From: Roseateles sp.
GTDB taxonomy: Bacteria; Pseudomonadota; Gammaproteobacteria; Burkholderiales; Burkholderiaceae_C
Direction: 5' to 3'
Assembly: GCA_019234295.1 (NCBI GenBank)
Contig: JAFALK010000073.1
Coordinates: 24,451-88,450 of the forward strand
Length of the DNA stretch: 64,000 bases
Part shown: positions 35,277 through 44,454 of the stretch, piece after piece
Position numbering within the stretch: the stretch's first letter is position 1
Layout of the letters: the number at the start of each line of letters is the position of its first letter
Made by a program: the position numbers and the translations under genes
The notes under the pieces: model-generated
What the model saw: the letters and a program-made list of their open reading frames with translations, nothing else
Database searches by the model: none
What the model was told of the DNA's origin: nothing

Positions 35277-35881
35277 ACTCGCAGACCCAGAAGCGCCTCG
35301 TGCCCGGCCCGGCCGGGCATATCGATGTGGCGCTGGACATGCCCGCGGGCACACCGCGCGGCATGGCCCTCGTGTGCCACCCGAACCCGACCCAGGGCGG
35401 CACCATGGACAACAAGGTCGTGCAGACCCTGGCGCGGGCCTTTCTTCAGCTGGGCTACCGCACGGTGCGCTTCAACTTCCGCGGCGTCGGCCAGTCGCAG
35501 GGTGGCTGGGACGAAGGCCGGGGCGAGATCGACGACGCGCTGGCCGTTCTGGCCGCTACGCGCGAGGTGGGCGAGCCCTGGCTGCTGGCTGGCTTCTCCT
35601 TCGGCGGCTATGTGGCCTCGCGCGTGTTGCAGCGGGTGAGCGAGCCGCCGCAGCGCCTGGTCCTGGTCGGGCCGGCGACGAGCCGCTTCGACACCGCGCC
35701 CGTGCCGCCGGAGACGGTCGTGATTCACGGAGAGGTCGATGACGTGGTGCCGCTGACCTCGGTGCTCGATTGGGCCCGTCCGCAGAGCCTGCCAGTGACC
35801 GTGGTGCCCGGTGTCGGCCATTTCTTCCATGGGCAGCTGCCGCTGCTCAAGAACCTCGTGGTTCGCAACTTCCCTTCCTGA
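35273..35881 (+). CDS. Alpha/beta hydrolase
   Basis: 202 residues from ATG 35273, coupled to the ferredoxin gene by ATGA. ALVCHPNPTQGGTMDNKVVQ is the oxyanion region of the small dienelactone-hydrolase-like group, FNFRGVGQSQG follows, the nucleophile elbow is GFSFGGYVAS with Ser, and the acid/base residues are in IHGEVDDVVP (Asp) and GVGHFFHG (His). So the catalytic triad is complete. Substrate unknown; proteins of this group often carry a general hydrolase annotation. Confidence 0.88.
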   Translation: MNSQTQKRLVPGPAGHIDVALDMPAGTPRGMALVCHPNPTQGGTMDNKVVQTLARAFLQLGYRTVRFNFRGVGQSQGGWDEGRGEIDDALAVLAATREVGEPWLLAGFSFGGYVASRVLQRVSEPPQRLVLVGPATSRFDTAPVPPETVVIHGEVDDVVPLTSVLDWARPQSLPVTVVPGVGHFFHGQLPLLKNLVVRNFPS

Positions 35882-35904
35882 GCCTCACCTCGAGCATTCC
35901 CCGA

Positions 35905-37080
35905 ATGAAACGCCTTCTTGCTCTCTTGCTTGCCTGTGCCTCGCTCGCCCAAGCCCAAGCCCAAGCTCCTTTGCCACCCGAGATCGCCGCGCGCAACTAC
36001 GTGCTGATCGACGTGACTGCCGGCAAGCACCTGCTGGCCGAGCGCGACGCCGACGCGCAGCAGGACCCGGCTTCGCTGACGAAGCTGATGACCGCCTACC
36101 TCGTGTTTGACGCCCTCAAGGCCAAGCGCTTGACGCTGGAGCAGACCCTGCCGGTCTCAAGGCGCGCCTGGGACGAGGTCAAGGGCGCCGGCAAAGGCGT
36201 GGGCGGCTCGGTGATGTTCATCGACACGACCATGACGCCGACCGTCGACCAGCTGCTGCGCGGTCTCATCATCCAGAGCGGCAACGATGCCGCCGTGGCC
36301 CTGGCGGAGGGCGTCAGCGGCACGGTGGAGAACTTCGTGGCGCAGATGAACCGGCAGGCGGCAGCCTGGGGCCTGAAGAACACGCACTTCACCAACGTGA
36401 CGGGCCTGACCGAGCCCAGCCACAAGAGCAGCGCGCGCGACGTGGCCGTGATCGCCATGCACATCATCGACGACTATCCGCAGTACTACCCTTATTACTC
36501 CCAGAAGGAATTCACCTTCAACAAGATCAAGCAGGGCAACCGCAACATCCTGCTCTCGCGGGACGCCACCGTCGATGGCATGAAGACAGGCTTCACCGAT
36601 GCCGCCGGCTACTGCCTGGTGGCCAGCGCGCAACGCGACTTCCCCAACGGCAAGCGCCGCCTGCTGAGCGTGGTGATGGGCACCTCGTCCAAGACCGCTC
36701 GCGCCGACGAGAGCCAGAAGCTGCTGAACTGGGGCTATGCCGCCTTCGACGCCGTGCGCCTCTTCGACAAGGGCGTACCGGTGAGCACTGCGCCGGTCTG
36801 GAAGGGGGCGGCCAAGGAAGTGAAGCTCATCGGCGCGACGCCCAGCGGCGCCGTCTACGTGAACGTGCCGCGCGGCGAAGGCGCCGGCCTCAAGACCGAG
36901 GTGCAGCGCATGGACCCGCTGGTGGCCCCGATCCAGGCGGGCCAGCGCGTGGGCACGCTCAAGGTGAGCACGGCCGCCGGCACGCCCGTGGCCGAGATCC
37001 CGCTGGTGGCGGCCGAGCCCGTTGCGTTGGCCGGCATCTTCGGACGTGCGTGGGATGCCATCCGGCTGTGGATCAAGTGA
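35905..37080 (+). CDS. dacC: D-alanyl-D-alanine carboxypeptidase (penicillin-binding protein 5/6 type)
   Basis: 391 residues from ATG 35905, with a signal peptide ending at AQAQA; the longer open frame before it overlaps the hydrolase. Active-site motifs are intact: SLTK at 57-60, SGN at 125-127 and KTG at 227-229. The ~100-residue beta-rich PBP5 C-terminal domain follows, and the end AWDAIRLWIK is an amphipathic membrane anchor. It trims the terminal D-Ala from peptidoglycan side chains in the periplasm. It precedes a D-amino-acid aminotransferase gene, the common beta-proteobacterial order. The choice among dacA/dacC names is by convention. Confidence 0.93.
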   Translation: MKRLLALLLACASLAQAQAQAPLPPEIAARNYVLIDVTAGKHLLAERDADAQQDPASLTKLMTAYLVFDALKAKRLTLEQTLPVSRRAWDEVKGAGKGVGGSVMFIDTTMTPTVDQLLRGLIIQSGNDAAVALAEGVSGTVENFVAQMNRQAAAWGLKNTHFTNVTGLTEPSHKSSARDVAVIAMHIIDDYPQYYPYYSQKEFTFNKIKQGNRNILLSRDATVDGMKTGFTDAAGYCLVASAQRDFPNGKRRLLSVVMGTSSKTARADESQKLLNWGYAAFDAVRLFDKGVPVSTAPVWKGAAKEVKLIGATPSGAVYVNVPRGEGAGLKTEVQRMDPLVAPIQAGQRVGTLKVSTAAGTPVAEIPLVAAEPVALAGIFGRAWDAIRLWIK

Positions 37081-37111
37081 TCTAATTGAGCGGAGCAAGC
37101 ACGGAGGCCGT

Positions 37112-37984
37112 ATGGACCTGCCCGATCTGCCTTGTTACCTGAACGGCGAGTACCTGCCCCTGCCCGAGGCGCGCATCTCGCCCATGGACCGCGGTTTCTT
37201 GTTCGGCGACGGCGTCTACGACGCCTTGCCGGTCTACGGCCGGCGCGCCTTTCGCTTCGACGCGCACATGGAGCGGCTCGATCACGGCCTTGCCAAGCTG
37301 CGCATCGCCAACCCGCTCACGCGGGCCGACTGGCTGACCATGGTGCGCAAGCTCATCGCCACCCTGCCGGAAGAGAACCAGCTCGTCTACGTGCAGGTCA
37401 CGCGCGGCGTGGCGCCGCGCAAGCACCCAATGCCGCCGGACATCGAGCCCACCGTGTTCGCCTATACCTCGCCCCTTGCCGGGGTTCCCGAGGCGGATCG
37501 GCATCACGGCGTGGCCTGCGTGACCGCGCGCGATTTCCGCTGGGAGCGCTGCGACATCAAGAGCATCTCCTTGTTAGGAAATGTGCTGGCGCGCCAGCTG
37601 GCGGTGGATGCAGGCGCGGCCGAGACCATCCTGCTGCGCGACGGCTTCCTGACCGAGGCTTCGAGCGCCAATGTCTGGATCGTCAAGGAAGGCGCCTTAC
37701 TGGGACCGCCCATGAGCGAGCATGTGCTGCCGGGCGTGCGCGTGGGCCTTTTGAAGGAGCTCTGCGAGGAGTGCGGCATCGGCTACAACTTGCGCCCGAT
37801 CTCCGAGGCCGAGCTTTTTGCGGCGGACGAGGTTCTGATCAGTTCTGCTGGCCGAGAGGTGCTGGCGGTGACGACGCTGGATCATGAGCCGATCGGGCAT
37901 GGCGCGCTGCGCGGCAAGCCGGGGCCGGTCTACGCGCGTCTGTACGAGGCCTACCAAAAGGCCAAACTGACCCAATCTGTCTGA
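37112..37984 (+). CDS. dat: D-amino-acid aminotransferase (class IV, PLP)
   Basis: 290 residues from ATG 37112 (ribosome site CGGAGG). Fold-type IV signatures: ISPMDRGFLFGDGVYDALPV at the start, catalytic Lys in DIKSISLLGNVLA, and LTEASSANVWIVKEG. It moves amino groups between D-Ala and 2-oxo acids to supply D-Glu and D-Ala for the wall; branched-chain or aminodeoxychorismate activity is a less likely alternative. The arrangement dacC-dat-ybeD-lipB-lipA is well known in beta-proteobacteria and supports the call. Confidence 0.88.
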   Translation: MDLPDLPCYLNGEYLPLPEARISPMDRGFLFGDGVYDALPVYGRRAFRFDAHMERLDHGLAKLRIANPLTRADWLTMVRKLIATLPEENQLVYVQVTRGVAPRKHPMPPDIEPTVFAYTSPLAGVPEADRHHGVACVTARDFRWERCDIKSISLLGNVLARQLAVDAGAAETILLRDGFLTEASSANVWIVKEGALLGPPMSEHVLPGVRVGLLKELCEECGIGYNLRPISEAELFAADEVLISSAGREVLAVTTLDHEPIGHGALRGKPGPVYARLYEAYQKAKLTQSV

Positions 37985-37986
37985 TC

Positions 37987-38268
37987 ATGATGAACACGCC
38001 CATTCCGCCCGAGCAGTCGCTGATCGAATATCCGTCCCGCTTTCCCATCAAGGTGATGGGTGCGCAGGTCGAGGGTTTCGTCGAGGCCATTGCCATCGTC
38101 GCGCGCTCCTTCGACCCCGGCTTTGACGCCTCCACCATCGAGCAGCGCCCCAGCAGCGGCGGCAACTACCTGGGCCTAACGATCACCATCACGGCCACCA
38201 GTCGCGAACAACTCGACGAGCTGTACCGCACGCTCACGACGCATCCAATGGTCAAGGTCGTGCTCTAG
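37987..38268 (+). CDS. ybeD: DUF493 / YbeD family protein
   Basis: 93 residues. LIEYPSRFPIKVMGAQVEGF, QRPSSGGNYLGLTITITATS and LYRTLTTHPMVKVVL are typical of the small alpha/beta (ferredoxin-like) YbeD family, encoded next to lipB in many proteobacteria. Biochemical role unknown; an ACT-like regulatory role has been proposed from structure. Two bases separate it from dat, so it is in the same operon. Here the following lipB gene is displaced by an inserted lipoprotein gene. Confidence 0.92.
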   Translation: MMNTPIPPEQSLIEYPSRFPIKVMGAQVEGFVEAIAIVARSFDPGFDASTIEQRPSSGGNYLGLTITITATSREQLDELYRTLTTHPMVKVVL

Positions 38269-38461
38269 TTGGGGTTATTCACTGACCGAGCGCATTGCGC
38301 AGCCCGATCGCATTACTTCTGCTCACACGTTTTCCGCACGCAGCAAAACTTTGAAAGCTGGCGCGGTGCACAGTTGCTTCTTGTCGACGGGCTGTTCGTG
38401 CCGGACGACGCGCTCAGGAGCCTGCGGGCGTTGACGCAGGCGTGTACTCGAGGAGCAGCAC

Positions 38462-40135
38462 ATGAAATTCCGGTCTTCAATATGGGGCCTGGCCGCCGCG
38501 CTGGTGGTCACCCTGGTGGCCTGCGGCGGTGGGTCCGGCGGTAGCTCCGGCGGCAACACGTCGGCGCCCAGCAACAACCCCGGTGGTGGCACGACCGTCA
38601 GCGGCACCTCCCCGGGCGCCATGAGTTCGGGTGCGATCACGGCCTTCGGCAGTGTCTTCATCAACGAGCATGAATACGATGTAGCCAAGGCCGGCCTGAT
38701 CGACGACGACACCGGGCAAACGATGAACATTGCCGGCCTGGAGGTCGGCCAGGTGCTCGACGTCAAGGTCGCATCCACCAGCACCGCCATGGCGCCGGCT
38801 GCGGAAATGCTGCACATGCACCCGTTGGTGCGCGGCTACGTCGACGCCTCCGCATCCAACAGCATCACGGTCATGGGCCAGACGGTGCAGCTGTCCAGTA
38901 GCACGCTGTTCAGCGACCATCGTGCCTGCGTCTTCGCCGCCAGCAGTCCCTGCACCGCCGTCAGCGGCATCGGCGGCCTGGCCACGACCAGCGGCAGCAC
39001 GCCCGGCAGCTACGTCGTCGTTGACGGGTTTTTGTTCAATTCCGGTGGTAGTACCGTCAACGTGATCGCCTCCCTGGTGGCGGTGTTCGACGCTCCGGGG
39101 ACCTCGCCCGGTGCGGCGGCCTTCAAGGTCGAAGGCTCGATCAGTGCTGTGGGCACGAACAGCATCACGATCGGCGGTCTGACGGTGAATACCGCCAACG
39201 CCAAGTGCTTCGGCTCCGGGGCGAGCATGTCCTGCGCCTTCAGCACCGGCCAGGTGGTGTCGGCCATCTCCTCGGCGGCGCCCAGCCTGCCGGCGACGAG
39301 CTTCGACGCCAAGGCCGTCATGCTCCGAGATCGCCTGCCCGTGACCATGGCCGGCGCCACGCTGGAACTGCAGGGCGGTGTCTCTGCGGTCAACGGTACG
39401 AGCTTCACCCTGCGCGGCATCAGCGTGGATGCCTCCGGCCTGCCGGCGGGCACATCCCTGCCGGTCGTGGGCGACATCGTGCGTGTGCTCGGCACCGTTG
39501 GCGCCAGCGGCACCTCGATCTCGGCCACCAGCGTGCGGATCCTGCGCGCCGCGGCGAGCGCGAGCTTTGCCTTCGAGGGCGATATCACCAACGTGGTCAC
39601 GGGTAGCGCCGCCAACATTTTCACCTTCACGGTGCTGGGCCAGACGGTGACGGTCAATGCTCAAACCAAGCTGGCGGACTTCTCCCTGCATGGCTGGGAT
39701 GACGGGCACTCGCAGAGCAACCCCTTCAACATCGGCACCTTCAAGACCTATCTGGCCGCCAGCAGCACGCAGCACGCCATCGTGCGCACGGCGGCCGATG
39801 CCAGCGGCAATCTGCAAGCGCTTTCGGTCGCCTTGGTCAAGGCCTCGAGCGTGGACGGCGTGGCGGGCGTGGTCGACACAAGCCCGGCGCCGGTGAACAG
39901 CACGACGACGGGCACGCCGAGCACCTTCAGCATCCACGGCCTGCCGGTCAGTGCGGATCCAAAGGCCATCCAGCTGTCGCGCAAGCTGACGGCCATCAGC
40001 GCCGGTGACCAGGTGCTCGCCGTGGGCAGCTTTGCCAGCGGCACGCTGACCATCGGCGCCACGCGCGGTTTCGACAACTTCGTGGTCGACAACGGCCCGC
40101 CGCGCACGCACGACGAGGACGACGAAGGCTTCTGA
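38462..40135 (+). CDS. DUF5666-like repeat lipoprotein
   Basis: 557 residues with a good ribosome site (GAGGAG). The signal ends in a lipobox (LVAC, Cys21) followed by a Gly/Ser-rich linker, so the protein should be a lipoprotein. The body is built of repeated ~75-residue beta units, each with a pattern like GAITAFGSVFINEHEYD or GSISAVGTNSITIGGLTV and a G-Q-x-V/G-x-x-V segment, resembling DUF5666 domains. The C-terminus is acidic (DEDDEGF). The function is unknown; surface or periplasmic binding is possible. It separates ybeD from lipB, which are usually adjacent. Confidence 0.82.
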   Translation: MKFRSSIWGLAAALVVTLVACGGGSGGSSGGNTSAPSNNPGGGTTVSGTSPGAMSSGAITAFGSVFINEHEYDVAKAGLIDDDTGQTMNIAGLEVGQVLDVKVASTSTAMAPAAEMLHMHPLVRGYVDASASNSITVMGQTVQLSSSTLFSDHRACVFAASSPCTAVSGIGGLATTSGSTPGSYVVVDGFLFNSGGSTVNVIASLVAVFDAPGTSPGAAAFKVEGSISAVGTNSITIGGLTVNTANAKCFGSGASMSCAFSTGQVVSAISSAAPSLPATSFDAKAVMLRDRLPVTMAGATLELQGGVSAVNGTSFTLRGISVDASGLPAGTSLPVVGDIVRVLGTVGASGTSISATSVRILRAAASASFAFEGDITNVVTGSAANIFTFTVLGQTVTVNAQTKLADFSLHGWDDGHSQSNPFNIGTFKTYLAASSTQHAIVRTAADASGNLQALSVALVKASSVDGVAGVVDTSPAPVNSTTTGTPSTFSIHGLPVSADPKAIQLSRKLTAISAGDQVLAVGSFASGTLTIGATRGFDNFVVDNGPPRTHDEDDEGF

Positions 40136-40156
40136 AACCCTGGCCGAGCGAGCTTC

Positions 40157-40180
40157 GGGGGCATCCACTAGGATGCCCCC
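40157..40180 (+). promoter_or_regulatory. Perfect stem-loop directly against the lipB start codon
   Basis: GGGGGCATCC-ACTA-GGATGCCCCC is a perfect 10-bp inverted repeat ending on the base before the lipB ATG. There is no ribosome site. It may end the transcript of the upstream lipoprotein gene, hide the lipB start, or be an operator over TAGGAT at 40169-40174, a possible -10 that ends six bases before the ATG. Confidence 0.6.
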
Positions 40181-40843
40181 ATGATCATCAAGCAGCTGGG
40201 CCGCGCGGCCTACGTGCCCGTGGAAGCAGCGATGCGCGCCTTCACGGAAGCGCGCACGCCCGATACGCCAGACGAGCTCTGGCTCGTGGAACACGATCCG
40301 GTCTTCACTCAGGGCCTGGCCGGCAAGGCCGAGCACCTGTTGCTGCCGGGTGAGATTCCGGTCGTGCAGACCAACCGCGGCGGTCAAATCACCTACCACG
40401 GTCCGGGCCAGATCACGGCCTATCCTCTCGTGGACCTGCGGCGCCTGGGCATCTTCGTCAAGGAATACGTGTTCCGCCTCGAGGCGGCCGTGATTCAGAC
40501 GCTCGACCATTTCGGCGTCGTCGGCCATCGCGTGGCCGGCGCGCCGGGCATTTATGTTCGCCTGGCCGACCCGGGCAGCCATGCGGCGCTGACGGGCCCG
40601 GCCCGGGACCCATTCAAGGGCCTGGGGAAGGTCGCGGCGCTGGGCATCAAGGTCACGCGTCACTGCAGCTACCACGGCGTGGCGCTCAACGTGGCCATGG
40701 ACCTGCAGCCCTACGCGCGCATCAACCCTTGCGGCTACGCAGGCCTGGAAACGGTGGACCTCGTAAAATTGGGTGTTTCCACCGACTGGGCCACTGTGGC
40801 CGAGATCTTCGGCGAGCGCCTGAAGGCGCACCTCTCCCCCTGA
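40181..40843 (+). CDS. lipB: Octanoyltransferase
   Basis: 220 residues. LipB moves the octanoyl group from acyl carrier protein to lipoyl domains. The family motif [20 protein letters not shown] is complete, catalytic Lys150 lies in [12 protein letters not shown] and the acyl-carrying Cys184 in [10 protein letters not shown]. It is followed after one base by lipA, so the two steps of lipoate synthesis are co-transcribed. The start has no ribosome site and abuts a perfect stem-loop. A ~10-residue insertion ([11 protein letters not shown]) before the lysine loop is longer than in E. coli. Confidence 0.95.
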   Translation: MIIKQLGRAAYVPVEAAMRAFTEARTPDTPDELWLVEHDPVFTQGLAGKAEHLLLPGEIPVVQTNRGGQITYHGPGQITAYPLVDLRRLGIFVKEYVFRLEAAVIQTLDHFGVVGHRVAGAPGIYVRLADPGSHAALTGPARDPFKGLGKVAALGIKVTRHCSYHGVALNVAMDLQPYARINPCGYAGLETVDLVKLGVSTDWATVAEIFGERLKAHLSP

Positions 40844-40844
40844 T

Positions 40845-41885
40845 ATGGCCACCGAAAACGTCACCCACACCGCAGCCCAAGGCGCCGACTACGACGCCAC
40901 CGCCAAGCAAAAGGCCCAGGCCAAGACCGCCCGCATCCCGATCAAGATCGTGCCGGCCGAGGTGCTCAAAAAGCCCGAATGGATCCGCGTCAAGGCCGGC
41001 AGCCCCAGCACTCGCTTCTACGAGATCAAGCAGATTCTGCGTGAGCACAAGCTGCACACGGTCTGCGAGGAGGCCTCCTGCCCGAACATAGGCGAATGCT
41101 TCGGCAAGGGTACGGCCACCTTCATGATCATGGGTGACAAGTGCACCCGCCGCTGCCCCTTCTGCGACGTCGGCCATGGCCGACCCGACCCGCTGGACGT
41201 GGACGAGCCGCTGAACCTCGCCAAGACGATTGCCGCACTCAAGCTCAGCTATGTGGTGATCACCAGCGTGGACCGCGACGACCTGCGCGACGGCGGCGCC
41301 GGCCACTTCGCCGAGTGCATCCGCAAGGTCCGCGAGCTGAGCCCCACGACGCAGATTGAGGTGCTGGTGCCCGACTTCCGCGGCCGCATGGACCGCGCGC
41401 TGGACATCCTCAAGGCGGCCCCGCCCGACGTGATGAACCACAACCTCGAGACCGCGCCGCGCCTGTACAAGGAAGCACGCCCTGGCTCTGACTACGAATT
41501 CAGCCTGAACCTGCTCAGGCGCTTCAAGGAAGAAGTGCCTGGTGTGCCGACCAAGAGCGGCATCATGGTGGGATTGGGGGAGACCGACGAGGAGATTCTC
41601 CAGGTCATGCGCGACATGCGCGCCCACAAGATCGACATGCTGACCATTGGCCAGTACTTGGCACCCAGCGGCCACCATCTGCCCGTGCGCCGCTATGTGC
41701 ACCCCGACACCTTCAAGATGTTCGAGGCCGAGGCGTACAAGATGGGCTTCTCGCATGCCGCCGTCGGCGCCATGGTGCGGTCGAGCTATCACGCGGACCA
41801 GCAGGCTCACCAAGCCGCCGAGAACGCCGCCGAGAACGCCGCCGAGAACGCCGCCAAGTACGCCGCCGCCCAAGCCGAGGCGTGA
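40845..41885 (+). CDS. lipA: Lipoyl synthase (radical SAM)
   Basis: 346 residues. It inserts two sulfurs into the octanoyl chain. The auxiliary cluster cysteines 74, 79 and 85 are in [12 protein letters not shown], the radical SAM cluster cysteines 100, 104 and 107 in CTRRCPFC, and the conserved RSSYHA near the end supplies the serine ligand. The C-terminus has an added tail of three identical Ala-Ala-Glu-Asn units and an Ala-rich end, encoded by a 12-bp repeat, which is not part of the enzyme fold. It overlaps no neighbour and ends the lip unit. Confidence 0.96.
   Translation: MATENVTHTAAQGADYDATAKQKAQAKTARIPIKIVPAEVLKKPEWIRVKAGSPSTRFYEIKQILREHKLHTVCEEASCPNIGECFGKGTATFMIMGDKCTRRCPFCDVGHGRPDPLDVDEPLNLAKTIAALKLSYVVITSVDRDDLRDGGAGHFAECIRKVRELSPTTQIEVLVPDFRGRMDRALDILKAAPPDVMNHNLETAPRLYKEARPGSDYEFSLNLLRRFKEEVPGVPTKSGIMVGLGETDEEILQVMRDMRAHKIDMLTIGQYLAPSGHHLPVRRYVHPDTFKMFEAEAYKMGFSHAAVGAMVRSSYHADQQAHQAAENAAENAAENAAKYAAAQAEA
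41814..41861 (+). repeat. 12-bp tandem repeat at the 3' end of lipA
   Basis: Three perfect copies of GCCGCCGAGAAC and a fourth variant (GCCGCCAAGTAC) code for an Ala-Ala-Glu-Asn tail after the conserved end of the enzyme. Confidence 0.9.
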
Positions 41886-41927
41886 CGACCGTCACCCGGC
41901 TCGACCACCCCTGACAATGCCGCCCTG

Positions 41928-42230
41928 ATGCGCAAGTTCTGGATCTCCCTGCTGCTGCCCGTGCTGATGCTGTTCACGCAGCAGGCGCAGGCTTGGCACG
42001 AGATCGGCCACCTGCGCGGCACGGCCCACGAGCAGAACCAGGACGCGCTCGGTGCCAAGCTCTGCGGTCTGTGCTTCTCCTTCGCGCATCTGGACGCCGC
42101 AACAGGCCCCGAGCTGCCTCAGCTGAAGCTGGCCAGTGTCGGCCATGCGGCGCCTGTGGCCACCCCCGTGGCCTCCCACGAGAGCGACGCGCCCGCCCAG
42201 GGCAATCGCGACCCGCCCCTTACTCGCTGA
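41928..42230 (+). CDS. Small His/Cys-containing exported protein (DUF2946-like)
   Basis: 100 residues. A signal peptide or single membrane helix (ISLLLPVLMLFTQQAQA) is followed by WHEIGHL, LCGLCFSFAHLD and a His-containing tail. The short chain with one helix and paired His and Cys is like DUF2946 proteins, which often precede TonB receptors for copper. It lies 72 bases before the TonB receptor gene in the same direction, and metal handling is a reasonable guess. The family match is from pattern only and the role is not known. Confidence 0.65.
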   Translation: MRKFWISLLLPVLMLFTQQAQAWHEIGHLRGTAHEQNQDALGAKLCGLCFSFAHLDAATGPELPQLKLASVGHAAPVATPVASHESDAPAQGNRDPPLTR

Positions 42231-42302
42231 ACCCATGCCCGACGTCCGCCGCCCGTGCAAGGGCCGCGGCGTGCCCTTTGGTTTTCTCGCGAGGATTTCT
42301 TC

Positions 42303-44432
42303 ATGCCTTCCCTTTCGAAGCGCCACCTGGCCCTGGCCTTGGCCATCGCCTATCCCATGGTGCTGCACGCCCAGGACCTTGCGCCGTCCGATGCCACATC
42401 AGGCGACAGCGCATCGTCCGACGTCACGTCGCTTGGCACGGTTCAGATCAACGGCAGCCGCGCCAAGCTTGACGCTGCCCGCAATGGGCTTTCACCCGAG
42501 ACCGGCTCGAGCGTCTATCGGCTCGATGCTGAGGACCTCAAGAAGCTGCCTCAGGGCGAATCCACGCCCTTGAACCAGGTCATCTTGCAGACCCCCGGTG
42601 TGGTGCAGGACGGATTCGGCCAGATCCACGTGCGCGGCGACCACAGCAACATCCAGTACCGCATCAACGGCGTCGTCATCCCCGAATCCATCAGCGGCTT
42701 CGGCCAGAGCCTGCAGACGCGCTTCGCCGACCATCTCAACATCCTGACCGGCGCTCTGCCGGCGCAGTACGGCTACCGCACGGCCGCCGTCGTCGACATC
42801 CAGAGCAAGGGCGAGGCGCTGGGCTCGGGCGGCAGCGTCGACCTGCGCGTGGGCAGCCGCGGCATGCGCGAGTTCTCGGCCGAAGCGAGTGGCACGCGCG
42901 GGCCCTTCAGCTATTTCGTGACAGGGTCCTATGACGGCAGCCAAGTGGGCATCGAGAACCCGACGCCGGCCAGCAACGCCATTCACGACCAGGATCATCA
43001 GGGCCGGGGCTTCGCCGACCTGTCCTGGCTGATCAGCGATGACGCCCGCGTGAGCCTGCTGCTGGGCAGCTCGAACGGCCGCTTCCAGATTCCTGACCTG
43101 CCGGGCCAGACGCCGGCCTTCACGCTCGCCGGCTCGGCGCCCAAGGACTCGGCCCAGCTCGACGCCCGCCAGCAAGAGCGCAACAACTTCGCCGTGCTGA
43201 GCTACCAGGGCAATGCCGGCACCAGTGTGGACTACCAGGTCTCGTTCTTCGATCGCACGACGGACGTGCACTACCGCCCCGACGTGGTTGGCGACCTGCA
43301 GTACCGCGGGATCGCCGGCGAAATCCTGCGCCGCAATCGCGCCAACGGACTGCAGGCAGACCTGAGCTGGCGCATCGACGCGGCCCACACCGTGCGCACG
43401 GGCCTGTTCCTGCAGCGCGAGAACGCCACGAGCCTGGACACGGCCCAGGTCTTTCCGGCCGACGCCGACGGCGCGCAGACCAGCACCGTGCCGCTCACCA
43501 TCGTCGACGCCAGTGGCATCAAGGGCACGCTCTGGGGCGCCTATCTGCAGGACGAGTGGAAGCTTGCCAAGGCCCTGACGCTGAACTACGGCGTGCGCTA
43601 CGACAGCACCGACCTGCTCGGCCGTGAGGCCCAGCTCAGCCCGCGCCTGGGCCTGGTCTACGAGCCCAGTCCGGGCTTCAACGTGCACGCCGGCTACGCA
43701 CGCTACTTCACGCCGCCGCCCACCGAGAAGATCGACAGCACCTCGGTCCAGGCTTTCGCGGGCACGACCAACGCCCTGCCCTCCGACGCCAACACGGCCG
43801 TTCGCGCCGAGCGCAGCAACTACATAGACCTTGGTGCCGGCTGGCAGCCCAACGAGCAGCTGACCCTGAACCTCGACGGTTACTACCGCGAGGTCAGCCA
43901 CCTGCAGGACGAAGGCCAGTTCGGCAACGCGCTGATCTATTCGGCCTTCAACTACGCCCATGGCCGCATCTATGGCGTGGACCTCTCCGCGAGTTGGCAC
44001 GACCGTGACGTCTCGGCCTACGTCAATCTGGGCTTCACTCACGCGCGAGCTCGCCAGGTCGAAACAGGCCAGTTCAACTTCGACGCCTCGGAGCTCGCCT
44101 ACATCGCCGAGAACTGGGTCCATCTGGACCACGAGCAGAAGTTGAGCGCCTCTGCCGGGCTGAGCTGGAAAGCCCTGGGCACGACCTGGAGTGCTTCCGC
44201 CCTGGGTGGCACGGGCTTGCGCAATGGCTATGCCAACACCCAGCATCTGCCGGGCTACGGCGTGATCAACGCGGCGGCGGCGCGCAGCTTCGGCAAGCTC
44301 GAGGTGCGTGTGGGCCTGGACAACGTCTTCGATCGCACCTACCTGCTGCGCGATGGCAGCGGCATCGGCGTGGGGGCACCGCAGTACGGGCTGCGCCGGA
44401 CGGCGTATCTGGGCTTGTCCCAGGCCTTCTGA
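42303..44432 (+). CDS. TonB-dependent outer-membrane receptor
   Basis: 709 residues from ATG 42303 after a short GAGGA ribosome site. Signal peptide to VLHAQ, a plug domain with SSVYRLDAEDLKKLPQGEST, LNQVILQTPGVVQDGFGQIH and VRGDHSNIQYRINGVVIPES, and a 22-strand barrel ending GLRRTAYLGLSQAF with terminal phenylalanine. A TonB box-like stretch (SLGTVQING) follows the signal. The receptor imports a ligand using energy from TonB; metal chelate or another scarce compound is possible. The preceding His/Cys protein suggests metal, but there is no proof. Confidence 0.92.
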   Translation: MPSLSKRHLALALAIAYPMVLHAQDLAPSDATSGDSASSDVTSLGTVQINGSRAKLDAARNGLSPETGSSVYRLDAEDLKKLPQGESTPLNQVILQTPGVVQDGFGQIHVRGDHSNIQYRINGVVIPESISGFGQSLQTRFADHLNILTGALPAQYGYRTAAVVDIQSKGEALGSGGSVDLRVGSRGMREFSAEASGTRGPFSYFVTGSYDGSQVGIENPTPASNAIHDQDHQGRGFADLSWLISDDARVSLLLGSSNGRFQIPDLPGQTPAFTLAGSAPKDSAQLDARQQERNNFAVLSYQGNAGTSVDYQVSFFDRTTDVHYRPDVVGDLQYRGIAGEILRRNRANGLQADLSWRIDAAHTVRTGLFLQRENATSLDTAQVFPADADGAQTSTVPLTIVDASGIKGTLWGAYLQDEWKLAKALTLNYGVRYDSTDLLGREAQLSPRLGLVYEPSPGFNVHAGYARYFTPPPTEKIDSTSVQAFAGTTNALPSDANTAVRAERSNYIDLGAGWQPNEQLTLNLDGYYREVSHLQDEGQFGNALIYSAFNYAHGRIYGVDLSASWHDRDVSAYVNLGFTHARARQVETGQFNFDASELAYIAENWVHLDHEQKLSASAGLSWKALGTTWSASALGGTGLRNGYANTQHLPGYGVINAAAARSFGKLEVRVGLDNVFDRTYLLRDGSGIGVGAPQYGLRRTAYLGLSQAF

Positions 44433-44454
44433 GTCGGTGTAGGCTAGCGAGGTC

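Noticed and set aside
38477..40870. A 797-codon minus-strand frame opposite the lipoprotein and lipB
   Set aside because: lipB and the lipoprotein are well supported by motifs, a lipobox and a ribosome site; the antisense frame is not.
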